Shown piece by piece: positions 24,201 through 36,257 of a DNA stretch of 64,000 nt. The notes beneath the pieces are model-generated. The model did not search any database and was not told the DNA's origin. It worked only from the letters and a program-made list of their open reading frames with translations. The translations under genes were made by a program, and so were the position numbers. The stretch is from Gyromitra esculenta (lineage: Eukaryota; Ascomycota; Pezizomycetes; Pezizales; Discinaceae), in NCBI GenBank assembly GCA_038503075.1, contig JBCAML010000004.1, positions 1,509,149-1,573,148 on the forward strand. The letters are read 5' to 3'. Positions within the stretch are counted from its first letter, which is position 1; every line of letters begins with the position of its first letter.

Positions 24201-27200
24201 TTAATGCTAAAGGTCAAAGGCCCTCGGTAAGTCACCTTTGTTAAACCCGCAAAGACGACCTGCCACCAACCAGACATAGGTGCGTTGTCAGCTGGCAGAC
24301 GTCACAAAAGACAGTCGCAGACTAAACTCTTACCAAAGGGGATACGGGCGCCTACGTATCTAAGAGGCGCACATAGAAACACTACTCGCAAGAGCCATCA
24401 TACCCTAAGCAACGGGGAGCGCCGATTTCAGTAAGCCCTTAGTTTAGTAAATATTACCACTTCAGGTTTCCGCGAAAGGGCTCCGAATGCCTGCTGTAAA
24501 GTAGATCGTTTTTCCTGGTGATTGTGAGACAAGCTCGAAACTATGTTGTGTAGCCTAGGCTAAAGAAAGTTGCATCGATTCGTGATGTCCAAGATCTCAA
24601 GTAGTCCAGAACAAGGTCCGGAGTAGTAGCCGCGCCATCCTTTGACCCACGGTCTCCAATGTGATGGACAGCGGGAACATCATCGTAAACCTCGGTCTGC
24701 CGAAACCTGCCGAGCAAGCCACCACCTTGTTAATGCTTCTCTTTTTAGTTTTAGCACTCCCCAGATGCAAACGCACGGCTTTTTAAACCCCATACTATTA
24801 GGGTTTCGGAATCAACTCGCCGGTTTGCTAGTACTAATCGATGATTATTGGGCAAGAAGGAGGTCTAGCGTACCCTATCTGTAACTGCTATAATATAAAT
24901 GTCGATCAATAACTTGGATCATACGCTTGAGGGGTCTGTAAAAGGAATATATCTAGTAAATGGTAATCAGAAATACATTAGGCCTGCTTGTTTCTGCCAA
25001 TCTCCGGTCGATTTCCCTCGTCAATCGAGAAAAGTTTAGCGAGCAGGTTGGTGCATTAGTTACGCCACTTCTGCCGCGAATCCTTGTTAGCTTTCGTAGT
25101 CTGGACCCTGACGCTCATCAACTTCGTGTTGGGTATTTGGAATCGGGAAGCCCTTTTCATCCTCTGGAAACTCCCCGAGGAAGCTACCCAATACTCTCCA
25201 AAAGAATTATCAAAGAACTTCTCGGCCGTTAGATATCATGTGGATTCTCGCAGAGACCGGCTTACAGCTTCCTGTTTTCGTGCCTCCAAAAACAGCAGCC
25301 GCGCTCCCTGCCAGCTGTCAGAGCGGGCAACATTTCCAAAGGATTTTCTAGACCAGCCTCTCTGGCTGAGACTGCGCTCCCCAGGTGCTTTGACCTCCTA
25401 AAAGCTGGCCCCTTATTTCCTAAATAGGAAGCTGATGGCCGCCCATCAGTTGCACCACATCCGTTCTTTGGGGAGGATAAAGTGCTGGTTTTGTGACCTT
25501 GGTTCGACAATGATTAACCACCAGGGTCCATATCAATGTTGGCTTTTGTGAAATTTGGAGTTGGAAAGAAAAGTAGACCAAAAGCTAACCCCAACTCATC
25601 TAGATATCCAATGGGAATATATTCTTTGGATGCGAGCGACTTGACCTACCTTTCGCCCTACTATTCCTCATGAAGTTTTATTTTTTTTGCTTTTTCTGCC
25701 TGTTTCCCTGATTTCTTTTCGTGAACCCCCGCACTGTGTACGTGATTGCCGAGAATCCTGTCAGGCATTTTTTTTGATTGCGGCAGAACTTTGTGCATAC
25801 CAGATCGCACCAAAAAAGAAGAAAAATCTCGGCATGTTATAGTCTTCCGGTACCGACAGCCGAATGGGTTGAGAGAATTCTCTTACCATCATCGGCAACG
25901 CCCAGCCTCGGATGTACATAACTTCGCATGTATCAGCCATAATACGCATTACTCAGTAAACAGTTACAAAGCTAGTCATGTCTATCTAACTAGTTTCCCC
26001 GTGTGGGACGGTAAGGCGCTGATATGTACCCCTCGATTTTGGGATCCCACACAGAGAAGCAAGTGCAGCAATGCCATGACCGTGATATTCTAATTCCTTT
26101 TTTTTAGTGAGCGTAGCAAATGTTGGCAGCCGGTGTCAGACGTGGGTCCTTGGCAGCATCTGAGTAACCTAAAAGTACTTCCGTTGAAAAGCATCTTGAT
26201 CTGATTTGAAAATTGGCGTTATGATTGAGAGCTATGAAGTTGACTCTAGCAGAATTGAGTTTACCTTCTAGAACTCATTCTTCAAAATCTCTTTCTTGTC
26301 CACTAGTAAAAAGAAAAGATACACAGAAGAATCACACAGCATTGCATGTTGCCGAGTCTTGCTCTCAATGCTCTTGTCTCTGCTGATCTTTGACAATCCG
26401 ACAAGCGATTCCAAAATGGCCCCACGTCTCTCAATGGTGGCCCGCCTCTGCCTCTCAGATAGAGCGTAGCCAATGTAAGCCATGTTTCTCCTCAAGCTGT
26501 TATGATGTATGATCAGCCGGCCGAAACATGTGTACATATTTGATACTAGTGCTGTGTCCACAAATGGACAGTGAAAACGAAGGCTGACAGGCGCCCGCAT
26601 ACCAATCTTCTCCTAAAAATTGGAAACGATATCTCAGGTCGTTTACCGAGTATATCCTTTCTTCCTGTCGATCTTCCAATTATTCGAGTAATAGGCCATA
26701 GGCCTGGCACAAGGAGCCCCTGGTTCATCAAGGATTCATCCAGTAACTTGATTTCCAAAGCTAGGAAGCAGCTTCTGGAAGTCTAGACTGTACCAGAAGA
26801 ACTGTGAAGCGATTAGTTCCTCGAGAGACTAGGCGCAGTCTTAATGTTCAAACTTCGGAGATTCGGCACCTCTTATGGCTGTTGTCTCATTCTTGTACAG
26901 CAGCAGCATAATGTTATTTTCCTTTTGGTTGGTTCAGCGTCATGGAATGCCATCCGACATGTTAATAATCCACTGTCATGGATCCGCATCGGAGAACCTA
27001 AAGTAGTCTGATATACATCCCGCACACAAGTGAAATCGGGAGAGAAGCATGCCAAAAATGCGGGTCTGACTTTCCAATTTGACCGTGTCCGGGTCCTGGT
27101 GTAATAGAGGCTGGTGCAATAGAGACCCACCCCCCATTCTTTGGAAATTCTTCCACACATCAGTTTCTTGTTGTAGACTTTGTTTCTGGAGCCAAGTTTT

Positions 27201-30200
27201 CGAGAGTTGGTTGTCATATGTTTCAGTCAACACGAAAAGTATCGCTGCTGGCATGGCTAGTCCAGCAATAGCTCATCAGGCGGCCTTCGTCCTGTAATGA
27301 ATATCATCTTCAAGGACTAGCAAATCGATACGAAGTGTTATCCACGTATCACCTTGAGATCGATAACTTTACAAACACGTCGATATTGACTGTCCATCGG
27401 AAAGTGGGAACCCATGTCGAATCGTTTGAAGCTGCAATAGCTATCAGAGAGACGGTACTATGACCACTAATATCCTCTCACACCAACAAAATTTGTCAGT
27501 GATTCAACCCACGGATTTTAAATCGCTAGGATACACCTAAGCAGTTTTGCCTTTGGTTTGAAAGCAGGCCTTTTCATCGTGAGCTTTGGTCTGCCGAATT
27601 AGCGAAATATTCTGTCTTAGGGAGTTGTATTTGGAGATCATCTACACTATCTGTTTGGATGTTAAGGAACATACGCTGATCATCTACAAAAGCAGTTTTT
27701 CCGATAACTTTGATCCCATACCTCGGGTCGATTAAGTTTAAATCTTAAACGGAAAGAAAGGAATTATTTGAACCTTTCTGAAAAAACGAAGGAAGATCGC
27801 AAAATGCTAGCCTGGCGGAGCTGTGCCACCCAACAACAATCGTGGCTTCACGTAAAGCAATAATTTAGCTTGAAAATATTTCCCTAAGTTTTCAGCCCCA
27901 TGGGATCTCCTCAAGAGGCGGTAGTTCAGTTATTTTAGTCGAAAGAGGTACCGAAAATCCGCCCGTTTGCTCGATTCCGAAAGCTTTATATATATATAAG
28001 GAACCCCTGAATAATCGGCGTTATTAGTAGGGCGTTTATCAACGTTACTCGCCGATACCGACATCTAGAAGATAAACAGCGCAACTATTACGATCAGGAG
28101 AATGAATTATCTTTAGCCCTACACTATATTCCTTATAGACTCTGCGCAGTTCAACACTAGGTCTTACCTACATTGGGGCGGGAGAAATTAGTAAGGGTAG
28201 AGAATGTGGAACAATATGCTCCCTCCTTTATTCCAACAGGAACTGGTAGGATGCAACCACGGTCTTAGTGGGTTATATGGGGGTAGATGGTTACAAACCA
28301 CGCGAAACGAATTTCGAAAGCACATGATGCAAATACAGAGCCTTGGTGTGTGCAGTTCTGCGTTCTATATAAACCGTGTGGTCGGCTTCTCTAGTATTCA
28401 TGGGTAAAGGTCAGCTACAATGATTTCCTTAATAGCAAAAGTCTAATGTGGGCACTCTAATTTTTCTTATTTGCATTCATGTCCTTTTTTGTTCCGTTCC
28501 TGGGTTATCGTCCCAGTTTTGATATGGGTCGTGGTTACGGATATCTTTTTTCTTCTTTTGCTGAGGCCGAGTTTTCCTTCACTAGTCATGCTTCTAAAGT
28601 TTGTGACTTTTAGCCAAGTGAAAAAGATGTGTTTTGGTGCTTAGAGTTATGCCAAAACTTGATTCGCAGTTTTTGTTTTTGTTGCTGGATTCTCTAGATT
28701 GCCGAGTCACCCTTATGTTCGGTGTTTTTTGACCATGATACTCCAAGTTCAAAAGGCTTATGTCCCTTTATCCCTTCTCCTTTGTTCTTAGAGAGTTGGC
28801 CTTTTTTTTAATTGTGCGTTCAAGGTTTCTGTATTGTCAGTCGAACAGATCACTGGGACAAAGCTGGCAACTAGCAACTGACCTTTCAATAAGCGACAGA
28901 ATCACCTCTCTCGAATACCATCTAGAATAGCCATCTGGGTTTCTTAGTTCATCAGAAGTCTGGGGTGACTGGAGCCTGGAATACCTGCATAGGTGGAATA
29001 GGATGTCAGAGTTGATGGCAGAAAGTTGAAAAGCGAGAAAGAAGGTGGGAACGTTTGATCGTCAAGGCAGACGTTGGCTGCGGAGCAAATAAATCGTACC
29101 AAGGTCAGTATTACATACATATGGGTCACGCCACTTTCACCTCACCCCTTGTACCCTCCACTCGCCTATACAAATACATGTATCTGCCCTGCTCCTTCCA
29201 CCCAAATTCTTCAGCAGAGGTATCGCTTTAAAGTCGCGGGAACAGACTTTTTCTAGTTCCTTAAAAATCAAAATCAAAATAAGGTCTAGACAACAGCTTC
29301 GCTTATCACGACACGGGAACTAGCATGGCAACACTTTTGACAGGAGCAGAAACGTCACGGCTGTGTTGCCGAAGCACTGACCCTTCCACTAAAACGATGT
29401 TATTAACCGGGATGCTGGACATCAGACAGCAAACGCAACGGCCGTAGACGGCTATATTTATCAAGCCCCACTTGGCGGCTTGGATCTTGGATCTGGCGAA
29501 GGACCCAGGTCCTCACTTTTACAAGAATGTTATGCAGCCAAGTCCATTATTTTAAGGCGATTTCCATCAGCTTTTTAACGGGTCTGGGGACCTAGTAATC
29601 CCCACACATTACCCAGTGGTAACATCGGCATAAGCAGGGGTTTTAAGGTCGGCTGGCCCGAAAAGGTGTTGTCCGAATCACAAGTTACAACAGGTTACAT
29701 TAAGGGATACCGGCAGGTTTCGGGTTCATTAAGCATAAGCACAACCTCAATACTCACGAATTGCTAGAGAATTGCTAGGGAAACAATGCATCCCAGAAGC
29801 TCTTTGGGCAGTTTATCACCCATGGTTCTATGAAGAGGTATGTATAACATATTGTGGGACGTCTCGAGGTTGAAAACCCGTAGACTGGAGCTTATGTGAA
29901 ACTCCTTTGGCTCACACTTTAGCTATAAAATTTTAATATAAATATCGATGGAAGGTTCTTGTATAAATGTATGATTCCTCATGGGGCACAATTACAGCAC
30001 TAGTCGTATGTTTCCATTCATTTAAAAAAACATGTTAAACCTTCTAATAGCATGCAGGCTTGTCTTGGAAACACAGGAAGAAGACAGGTTTTATGCCAAC
30101 CGATGGGACACAAGACTATTGGTCACTTTTTTTCGTTCCCGTATTCAAGACCAACCAGAGAAGTACCAGGGTCATGGATAGCCGAATAATATCCAATTAA

Positions 30201-31778
30201 TTTCAATTTAATGAGCAGTGATCTACATGGGGCACCAGAGGTTTTCAAGGGTATTATGGCTCTAAGGTCGGTAAGAGGTAGCAGGTAGGTTCCTTAGTTT
30301 CGGTCTTCTCCTATAAAGCTACTATCCGGAGACCGTAGATATTTTAGGACATTCTTGAAGCCTTAGCGTCGCTCATAGGCGTCATACGTGATATCGAAAG
30401 ATCGCCAAGCTTTTTAGCTCAAGAATTATCAAAGTATCACTTACTTGATCTTATCCTCTTGATAAGCAGGAATAGTGAATATTTGGAATTGAGAACAATA
30501 CGAACGTAAATGTAGGACAGTAATAGCACAGTTGCCTCACGACTAATCCGGATGTTGCAATAACAGTCTGGGCTGAGAGACTCATAAGATTTTATGTGGT
30601 AGGAGGTGAGCTAACATCATAGAGCTGGAAGCGAGAACGTATTCCATTCATCTATTTGTCACTTAGATATTCGGCAGGCAAAGAGTCGACGCGCAGAGTA
30701 GAAGTAATCTGTTAAAATTCGAGCCCTATTTTATAGCGCCTTCTTCAACATCCCAATGATCTAGAGTAATTTTTCGAGTGAATCATGATTGCTGGTGGAA
30801 CTATGGAAATTAGTAATTTAAAATGTATTAATAGTACTATCGGAGTATTTTTTTAAAAAAGAAATCACAGTGTTATTGATTCTGGGTATAAGAATATCAC
30901 ATACAATAAAAGTTATGGCGTGATTCTTTCTCGGAGCCTCTTGATCAACTACATGTAGATACATGTAGTGATCGATTTACACACAATGACTTGGTTATTG
31001 GCGGTTTCAAGAAAAATATGTGTAGAGAAGAAATTTAAACTATTTCCTAAAATAGTAAATTCGCTAGCTTGATGGTAACTCACCTTAATTTGGTACTCTC
31101 TCTAACCTATCCGATAATTTCACGACTTTTTAGTGCGCCAAGAATACTGCCAATAACAGAAATCTAGCTAGGTAAAGCGGGATGACGATGCTCTTAACCA
31201 GTGTCACGGCAGAGCTGAGCGAGAGTCCACTAGTTTCGCTACTCTATCTACATGTAGTACAGTGTCTAGTATAGTGCAAGGATTTGAATACAGACGAGGG
31301 GTTAAGATATGGGGTTAAAAACACAAGTATGGCTATTTTTTGCGCTAAAGAGGTTCAATAGAGAGGCCCTACAGTTTCTAGGTTTCGAGTGATGGTGCGT
31401 GAAGTCGCTCATAGTAATTGATACATTACAGGTAAATCACTCATAGCCGTGGACAAGGCATAGGGATCTGCGGCCCCTTCATTGGACTCTGCAGCGCGTC
31501 CCCCATGCTCTCAAGATTGCTCGACATAAACAACATCCTTGCCTTACATACGGTTAGCAGCATACAATTGCCCTGATCTGACTATATATTACATGTATCC
31601 GGAGAAAGTTCTTCTCCCAAAACCGTGGGCACATCAATCCCCACACAAACAATATGCCGCGTGATGGCGTAAGATACTTCCGCAGTAAGCGGCGCTCCGT
31701 AAGAAAAGCATAAATTTCCAACATACATGTAACCTTTATGCTTCGTTTTCATACTAGCAAAGTCTCATGGCTACATAC
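21264..31778. other. Gene desert
   Basis: About 10.5 kb without a supportable gene; with the following stretch it forms a 13.9-kb gap up to 35147. Small ORFs (for example 22196-22700) show no family features and overlap each other on both strands. The segment just right of 21264 is the 5' region of the homeobox gene. Four TACATGTA sites are present (29175, 30952, 30962, 31249, with a further one at 31590). I see no tRNA, rRNA or recognisable transposase. Confidence 0.5.
30952..30969. repeat. Two TACATGTA octamers two bases apart, inside a palindrome
   Basis: TACATGTA occurs at 30952-30959 and 30962-30969, separated by GA, within a longer imperfect palindrome running from TTGATCA on the left to GATCGA on the right. 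Confidence 0.8.
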
Positions 31779-31996
31779 TGTTGAATAGAATGAATATTCG
31801 TGATGCTCAGTATAGTAGTAATGAGAAAACAGAATAGAAGAACGGGCATAGAGCCCCATATATATACTCCCTATGGAGTCTCATAAACAGGTTTATGGGG
31901 GCTCTTTGGGCGCCGAATAGATCGGCCCGAGCAACCCCCATTAGTAGCGATGACATGCCACTAGGAAGCCTATAGATATATTCCATATATCCGACA
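31779..31996. mobile_element. Solo LTR (family TGTTGAAT...CCRACA), copy A
   Basis: 218 bp starting TGTTGAATAG and ending ATCCGACA, with perfect 5-bp duplications CATAC at 31774-31778 and 31997-32001. It shares with copy C (42957-43201) the core CTCTTTGGGCGCCGA and the right end CTAGGAAGCCTAT..ATATATCC. A TATATATACTCC motif lies near 31858. The ends TG...CA are canonical for LTRs. Confidence 0.88.
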
Positions 31997-32562
31997 CATA
32001 CACTTCTAAGGAGGACGAGTGATGGTTTATGATTTTCATTTTAGTCTAGCGTAATTCAAAATATCTCGAATTCCTACCATAGACTTTCAATTTAACCAAC
32101 CCCGGTAGTTATTATAGGGTCATAACCCACGGAGAACAAGAACCATGTTTTATTCAGTTCTTGATTTTTATTAAGATAGCAAACCTTGGGGGTGGGCAGC
32201 ATAGCATCAAAATAAAGCTAGTCTTACATCCAAATAACAGGAAGCGCGGTGCTTACACGCATTCCCCTCCCCGGCTTTCTTCCTATGTGCACATACATGC
32301 AGTTGCACGTATAATCGAAAATACTGACCAAATTAATTAAATATACAGTAATGGTAAATACGTGTATGATACGTTCAGACCACTGTAGAACGGGAGCGAA
32401 TTTGAGTCATATCCGATCACTCGTTATCACCCGTTAAAATCTGTTGGAGTTTTGGGCCACGATCGAGTGTCATTTGATGCCGAGAGAGATGCAAGCAAAG
32501 CAAGCACTATATATACAAGATACTGACCAATAGAAGGCTTCCAAAGCCCGTCTGGCTATCAA

Positions 32563-32624
32563 AGATCTACAGGGGTAGATAGATAGATAGATAGATTAAT
32601 CATACACGCAGATCTACAGGGGTA
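32563..32624. repeat. AGAT microsatellite flanked by a 15-bp direct repeat
   Basis: AGATCTACAGGGGTA occurs at 32563-32577 and 32610-32624, on both sides of an AGAT tract (32577-32596). The segment just left (about 32505-32565) is weakly similar to 34345-34400. Confidence 0.7.
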
Positions 32625-32908
32625 CTATTAGGGCGCAATATCAATGGTTTTAACAAATCGTCGTTTCAAATGTTCAAGGAACAGAAAGTACGTAAGATTC
32701 ATGTAGCCCTACCCACGTGGACCTGTGAAGGCACATATTTTCATCTCTCAAGAGATTTTATGGATTCGTCATAAACCCGAGGTTTTTTGGGCTGTAGGAC
32801 TTGACGCCTCACTCCGAGAATATAATCCTACTTAGTAATTATACGTGTCACCGTGTGTACCAAATTTCATACAACTAAAGATTTTTTCATGCTGTATGTG
32901 CATGTAGG

Positions 32909-33055
32909 TACTCGGGGCAGGCAATAAGTACTCGTAAATGCAAGTTGCTGGAGGGCTCAGTCGACTGGACGATTCAGTAGAATCTTATTGCTTAGCTGGC
33001 CAGAATAGCGTGCATACAGATTGAATTTCCGGGTACTTTTTGCCTACCCCGAGTA
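32909..33055. mobile_element. MITE, TA-flanked, ends TACTCGGGG
   Basis: 147 bp. Left end TACTCGGGGCAGGCAATAAG; the reverse complement of the right end is TACTCGGGGTAGGCAAAAAG, so about 25 bp of near-perfect inverted repeat. TA at both borders (32909-32910 and 33054-33055). No coding capacity. Confidence 0.8.
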
Positions 33056-34193
33056 GACATCTCTCGCATCCATACCACGGTTACATATACATGTATCCAG
33101 GCTCGTCCTGCTGCAACCGCCCACCCCTATCCGGCATTTAGTGCTTTATTTGAGGTTAGCTTTTGCTGATCCGGCGTGGGAGGAAACAAAGTAGCCCCCA
33201 GTTCTGAATAGTGGCGAAATGCTATTTGGCATTCACCACTGTATAATATCCCTCGTCCTTGCATACATCCCCATCTTATACAAGGTTTCCAGGGTGTTAG
33301 CCCTTGCTTAGGTGCGTCTACAAACCATGGTAAATCACAGAACCTATACCGCCGGCCATCCTCAGTCCTGTAGTTCCGAATATAGTTAATTACTCGAGAA
33401 ATTGACCCCATCGCTTCAAGGTTGTCCGAAACGGTAGAGATATCAGCACATGAGCGGGGAAAAATGGGAATGAGGATGAGCAAAGAGCCTGGAGGGAGGA
33501 GAGGAGATGAAAATGGGAGAGAGATGAGCGGAAAGAGGGGGGGGTTTATGCTTACGCTAAGAACTCTGCTTCTAGCTTAGATCTGTGCTTGTGTTCTCTC
33601 TAGTGCAAATAATAGGCGATGTGTCAAATATTCTGATTGCCGGCAGCGCATGTTCGGCCCCTAGTTGCCTGGGTGCGCGAGGAGCCCCAGTCCCGTACAT
33701 AACCCCGTTCCCGTCTCGTAGATCGCCGCGTACCAGAAGAGGGGCTAAAAACAGAAATACTAATCCCAGAAATCACGCGTCTTCCAACAACCCCTCCAAC
33801 CTCGACAGTAGGACGGAAAATCAAGTCGGGATGCGTTCCAATGAGCCTCTTATTATAATTTTCAGGGTACACACAAGAGTATCTTGAATACTCTGATCTC
33901 AGACCATCTAATTAAGTTCGTTCTCGTCCTATTAATAATAACACCTACCTAAGAAATTACTATCTAATAAGAGCTACATGATTTTCGTGGAGGGTTTCAT
34001 GAAACCGGAATCGACAAATTGGCAAACTTCGGTGGTCCGAAAAAGGAGAAGCAGCAGCAGCCTTGCCGCCTGAGCCACAGCTATCTCACTCATATATAAT
34101 CAAAGTTTCGAAATCATAGCCCTGGCGTTAAACACCCTAAGTCAACTTTGCGGTTTGTCATGGCCCGTCACTCGGCTCTGTCCTGAACACAGC
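33056..34193. other. Intergenic stretch with unassigned small ORFs
   Basis: Holds a TACATGTA at 33088 and two ORFs of about 100-118 codons (33127-33483 minus, 33585-33887 plus). The minus ORF has ordinary-looking composition (for example YRTEDGRRYRFCDLPWF) but no family I recognise and no clear splice partners. I do not call a gene. Confidence 0.4.
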
Positions 34194-34453
34194 TGTTGGA
34201 TATATCATATATATCTATAGGCTTCCTAGGTTTCACGCCCTCCGACGGGATACCGGTTCGACTAGAAGCTTTTGCTACTATGGGGGTTGCTCGGGCCGAT
34301 CTATTCGGCGCCCAAAGAACCTCCTATAGCCCGGCTTATATGGCTTTATATATACAGGAATTCGGCCAATAGAAAGACCCCAAATGCCTGTGTATCAGAG
34401 ACCTCAAGGGGCAGAGCTCTCAGTAATAGGACACAATACTTGTGGTTCCAACA
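34194..34453. mobile_element. Solo LTR family of 31779, inverted and degraded copy B
   Basis: Starts TGTTGGATATATC, the reverse complement of the right end of copies A and C, then TATAGGCTTCCTAGG, then GGGGGTTGCTCGGGCCGATC and CGGCGCCCAAAG. The far end is diverged and I find no second ACAGC to match the flank 34189-34193, so the right boundary (taken near 34453) is approximate. Confidence 0.6.
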
Positions 34454-35146
34454 ACTTGGAAATGCACGGGTAGTAGAGAGTTTAATTGTGTGGCTGAAGG
34501 GTTTCTTGAGTTTATATGTTTGAGTAAGCTTCTGAGCAGTCGTTCGGACGCTATCTCAGCAGAGAGCCCTAGAGTACGAAAGGGCAAGGAAACTCTGTGA
34601 GCGAAGGAGTAAACGGGTGGAAGAAGCGAACAATCAACTAGACTAACATGACCCTCAGGAGATAGCCCCTTTAACTAAGATAATTCTCTCTAATACGACA
34701 AGGTAGCAGAACTTCTCAAAGGAAAATGTTCCTACAGTTATCATGACTATCTCTATCTATTGCTTAGTACAAATAGTACACCATAAATTGATCGCTTAAT
34801 GCCGCAATGTAAAATAGGAGAATAGTAAAAAAGAAACTCAACCCCATAATAAATTTGTCTACAGAAACCGAATGTCTACGAAGGAATGAACCTAAAAGCC
34901 CCTCAAACTCATACAAATCATAAAGCAGCCAAACCAAACAAGCAATTTGACCATGCCTAGTCCGATACGAACGCTGCACTTATCCGCTCTGCGCCCTTCA
35001 CCGCCCACTCCAGCCCTAAAATCTACATCAAGCTCTCTCCTATCCCGCGCGCCCTGCTTCATGGGAATCACCTGTATTTCTAAGCCCCAAAGCAAAAGAA
35101 GAAATACATAAGAAAAAAGAGGCAGAAACAGCCGCTTCGTTCTGCC
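34454..35146. other. Intergenic, downstream of the acyltransferase gene
   Basis: About 690 bp; nothing recognisable beyond the likely 3' untranslated region of the minus-strand gene that ends at 35147. Confidence 0.4.
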
Positions 35147-36257
35147 TTACGACGTCTTCTTCGCCTCGACTCCTTGAGTGGAGATCATCTTCAGCTCGTT
35201 CAACATTTTCTCCCGAGTCTTAGTGACCAACTCGTCCACGTCCGCACCCGTCAAACCCTCAGTATTTATCGGTTCCAAAACCTTGTTTCACAGAGTCAGT
35301 TCCGTCTTCATCCAGCATGTTTAGAGCATATAGGATGATATAGGCAAACCTTAACATTAATAAGACCGGGCTCAAACGTCCGATCCTGTAGATGTAGCAC
35401 ATGCGAGTAGTTTGCGACAACAACCGGAACAATCGGAACGCCAGCTTGGATGGCAAGATGGAAAGCGCCCTTCTTAAACGGAAGCAGGTCGGCTTTGGAA
35501 AAGTAAGATCGAGTACCTTCTGGGAATATCCAAACGCTCTGCCTGTTATCCCTGATCTCCCGGATGGCGCCGTCGAAAGCGGCAATTGCAGACTCGCGGT
35601 TCGCACGGTCGATGAATACAGTTCCACTCAAAGCCACTATTCGGTACGTTAATTAATATGACATAAAGCGAGCCTCTCGACTAAAAATTTGAGGGAGATA
35701 TACTGAACCAGCCAAGGAAAGGAATGTATTTAAGACTTCGCTTCGCGGTCACGCTGCAGTGCTTAGGAAATATTCTACCCAAAAAGAGGATATCGAGCTC
35801 CCTGTCCCATGAGAAATTATTAACACACTCCTACTAAATCAGCCAGCCCATAGCTCCCTAGCCTTTCACCAAGCCTCCTCCTTCCTCCTTCGCACTTGCA
35901 ATCGCGCTCACACCAGATGCACACACAAGGGGGAACTCACGATTGATGGTTAGACACAAAAACAGCCGGCCTCGTCTCCAGAAACTCCTCATTCTCCACC
36001 TTGAACTCAATCCCAATCAACGGACACGTCAAGTTCTTGAACGCCCTCGCCGTCGTCCACTGCGCAATGCTAACTTTCCCTACGGCCCTCAACGCAACGC
36101 TCGCAACGACTCCGTACGCTGCACACGTGAGGAGTAGAAAGTAACACGACAAGATTCGCGCGTAGAACCTCCCCTGCTTGAAGAACCGTCCTAGAAGTGA
36201 TAAAGCCATGATAGCGCCCGCGTAGAACAGCAGGAAATTGGTGAGAAGGTGAAGCAT
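35147..36257 (-). CDS. SLC1: 1-acyl-sn-glycerol-3-phosphate acyltransferase (Slc1/PlsC type)
   Basis: Transfers an acyl group to lysophosphatidic acid to form phosphatidic acid, in the ER/lipid droplet membrane. Four exons on the minus strand: 35941-36257, 35704-35801, 35350-35636, 35147-35281; product 278 aa, the family size. Motifs: hydrophobic N-terminal membrane segments (LLTNFLLFYAGAIMALSLLG and SCYFLLLTCAAYGVVASVAL); catalytic HX4D box NHQSELD, split by intron 1 after the Ser first two bases; KRSLKYIPFLGWFMALSGTVF across intron 2; substrate-binding FPEGTRS; and GVPIVPVVVANYS. The last exon encodes the usual short C-terminal tail (INTEGLTGADVDELVTKTR). All four splice joins keep the frame. 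Confidence 0.94.

Noticed and set aside
33127..33483. 118-codon minus-strand ORF
   Set aside because: Composition looks fairly protein-like, but I recognise no domain and find no neighbouring exons; left as unassigned intergenic sequence.
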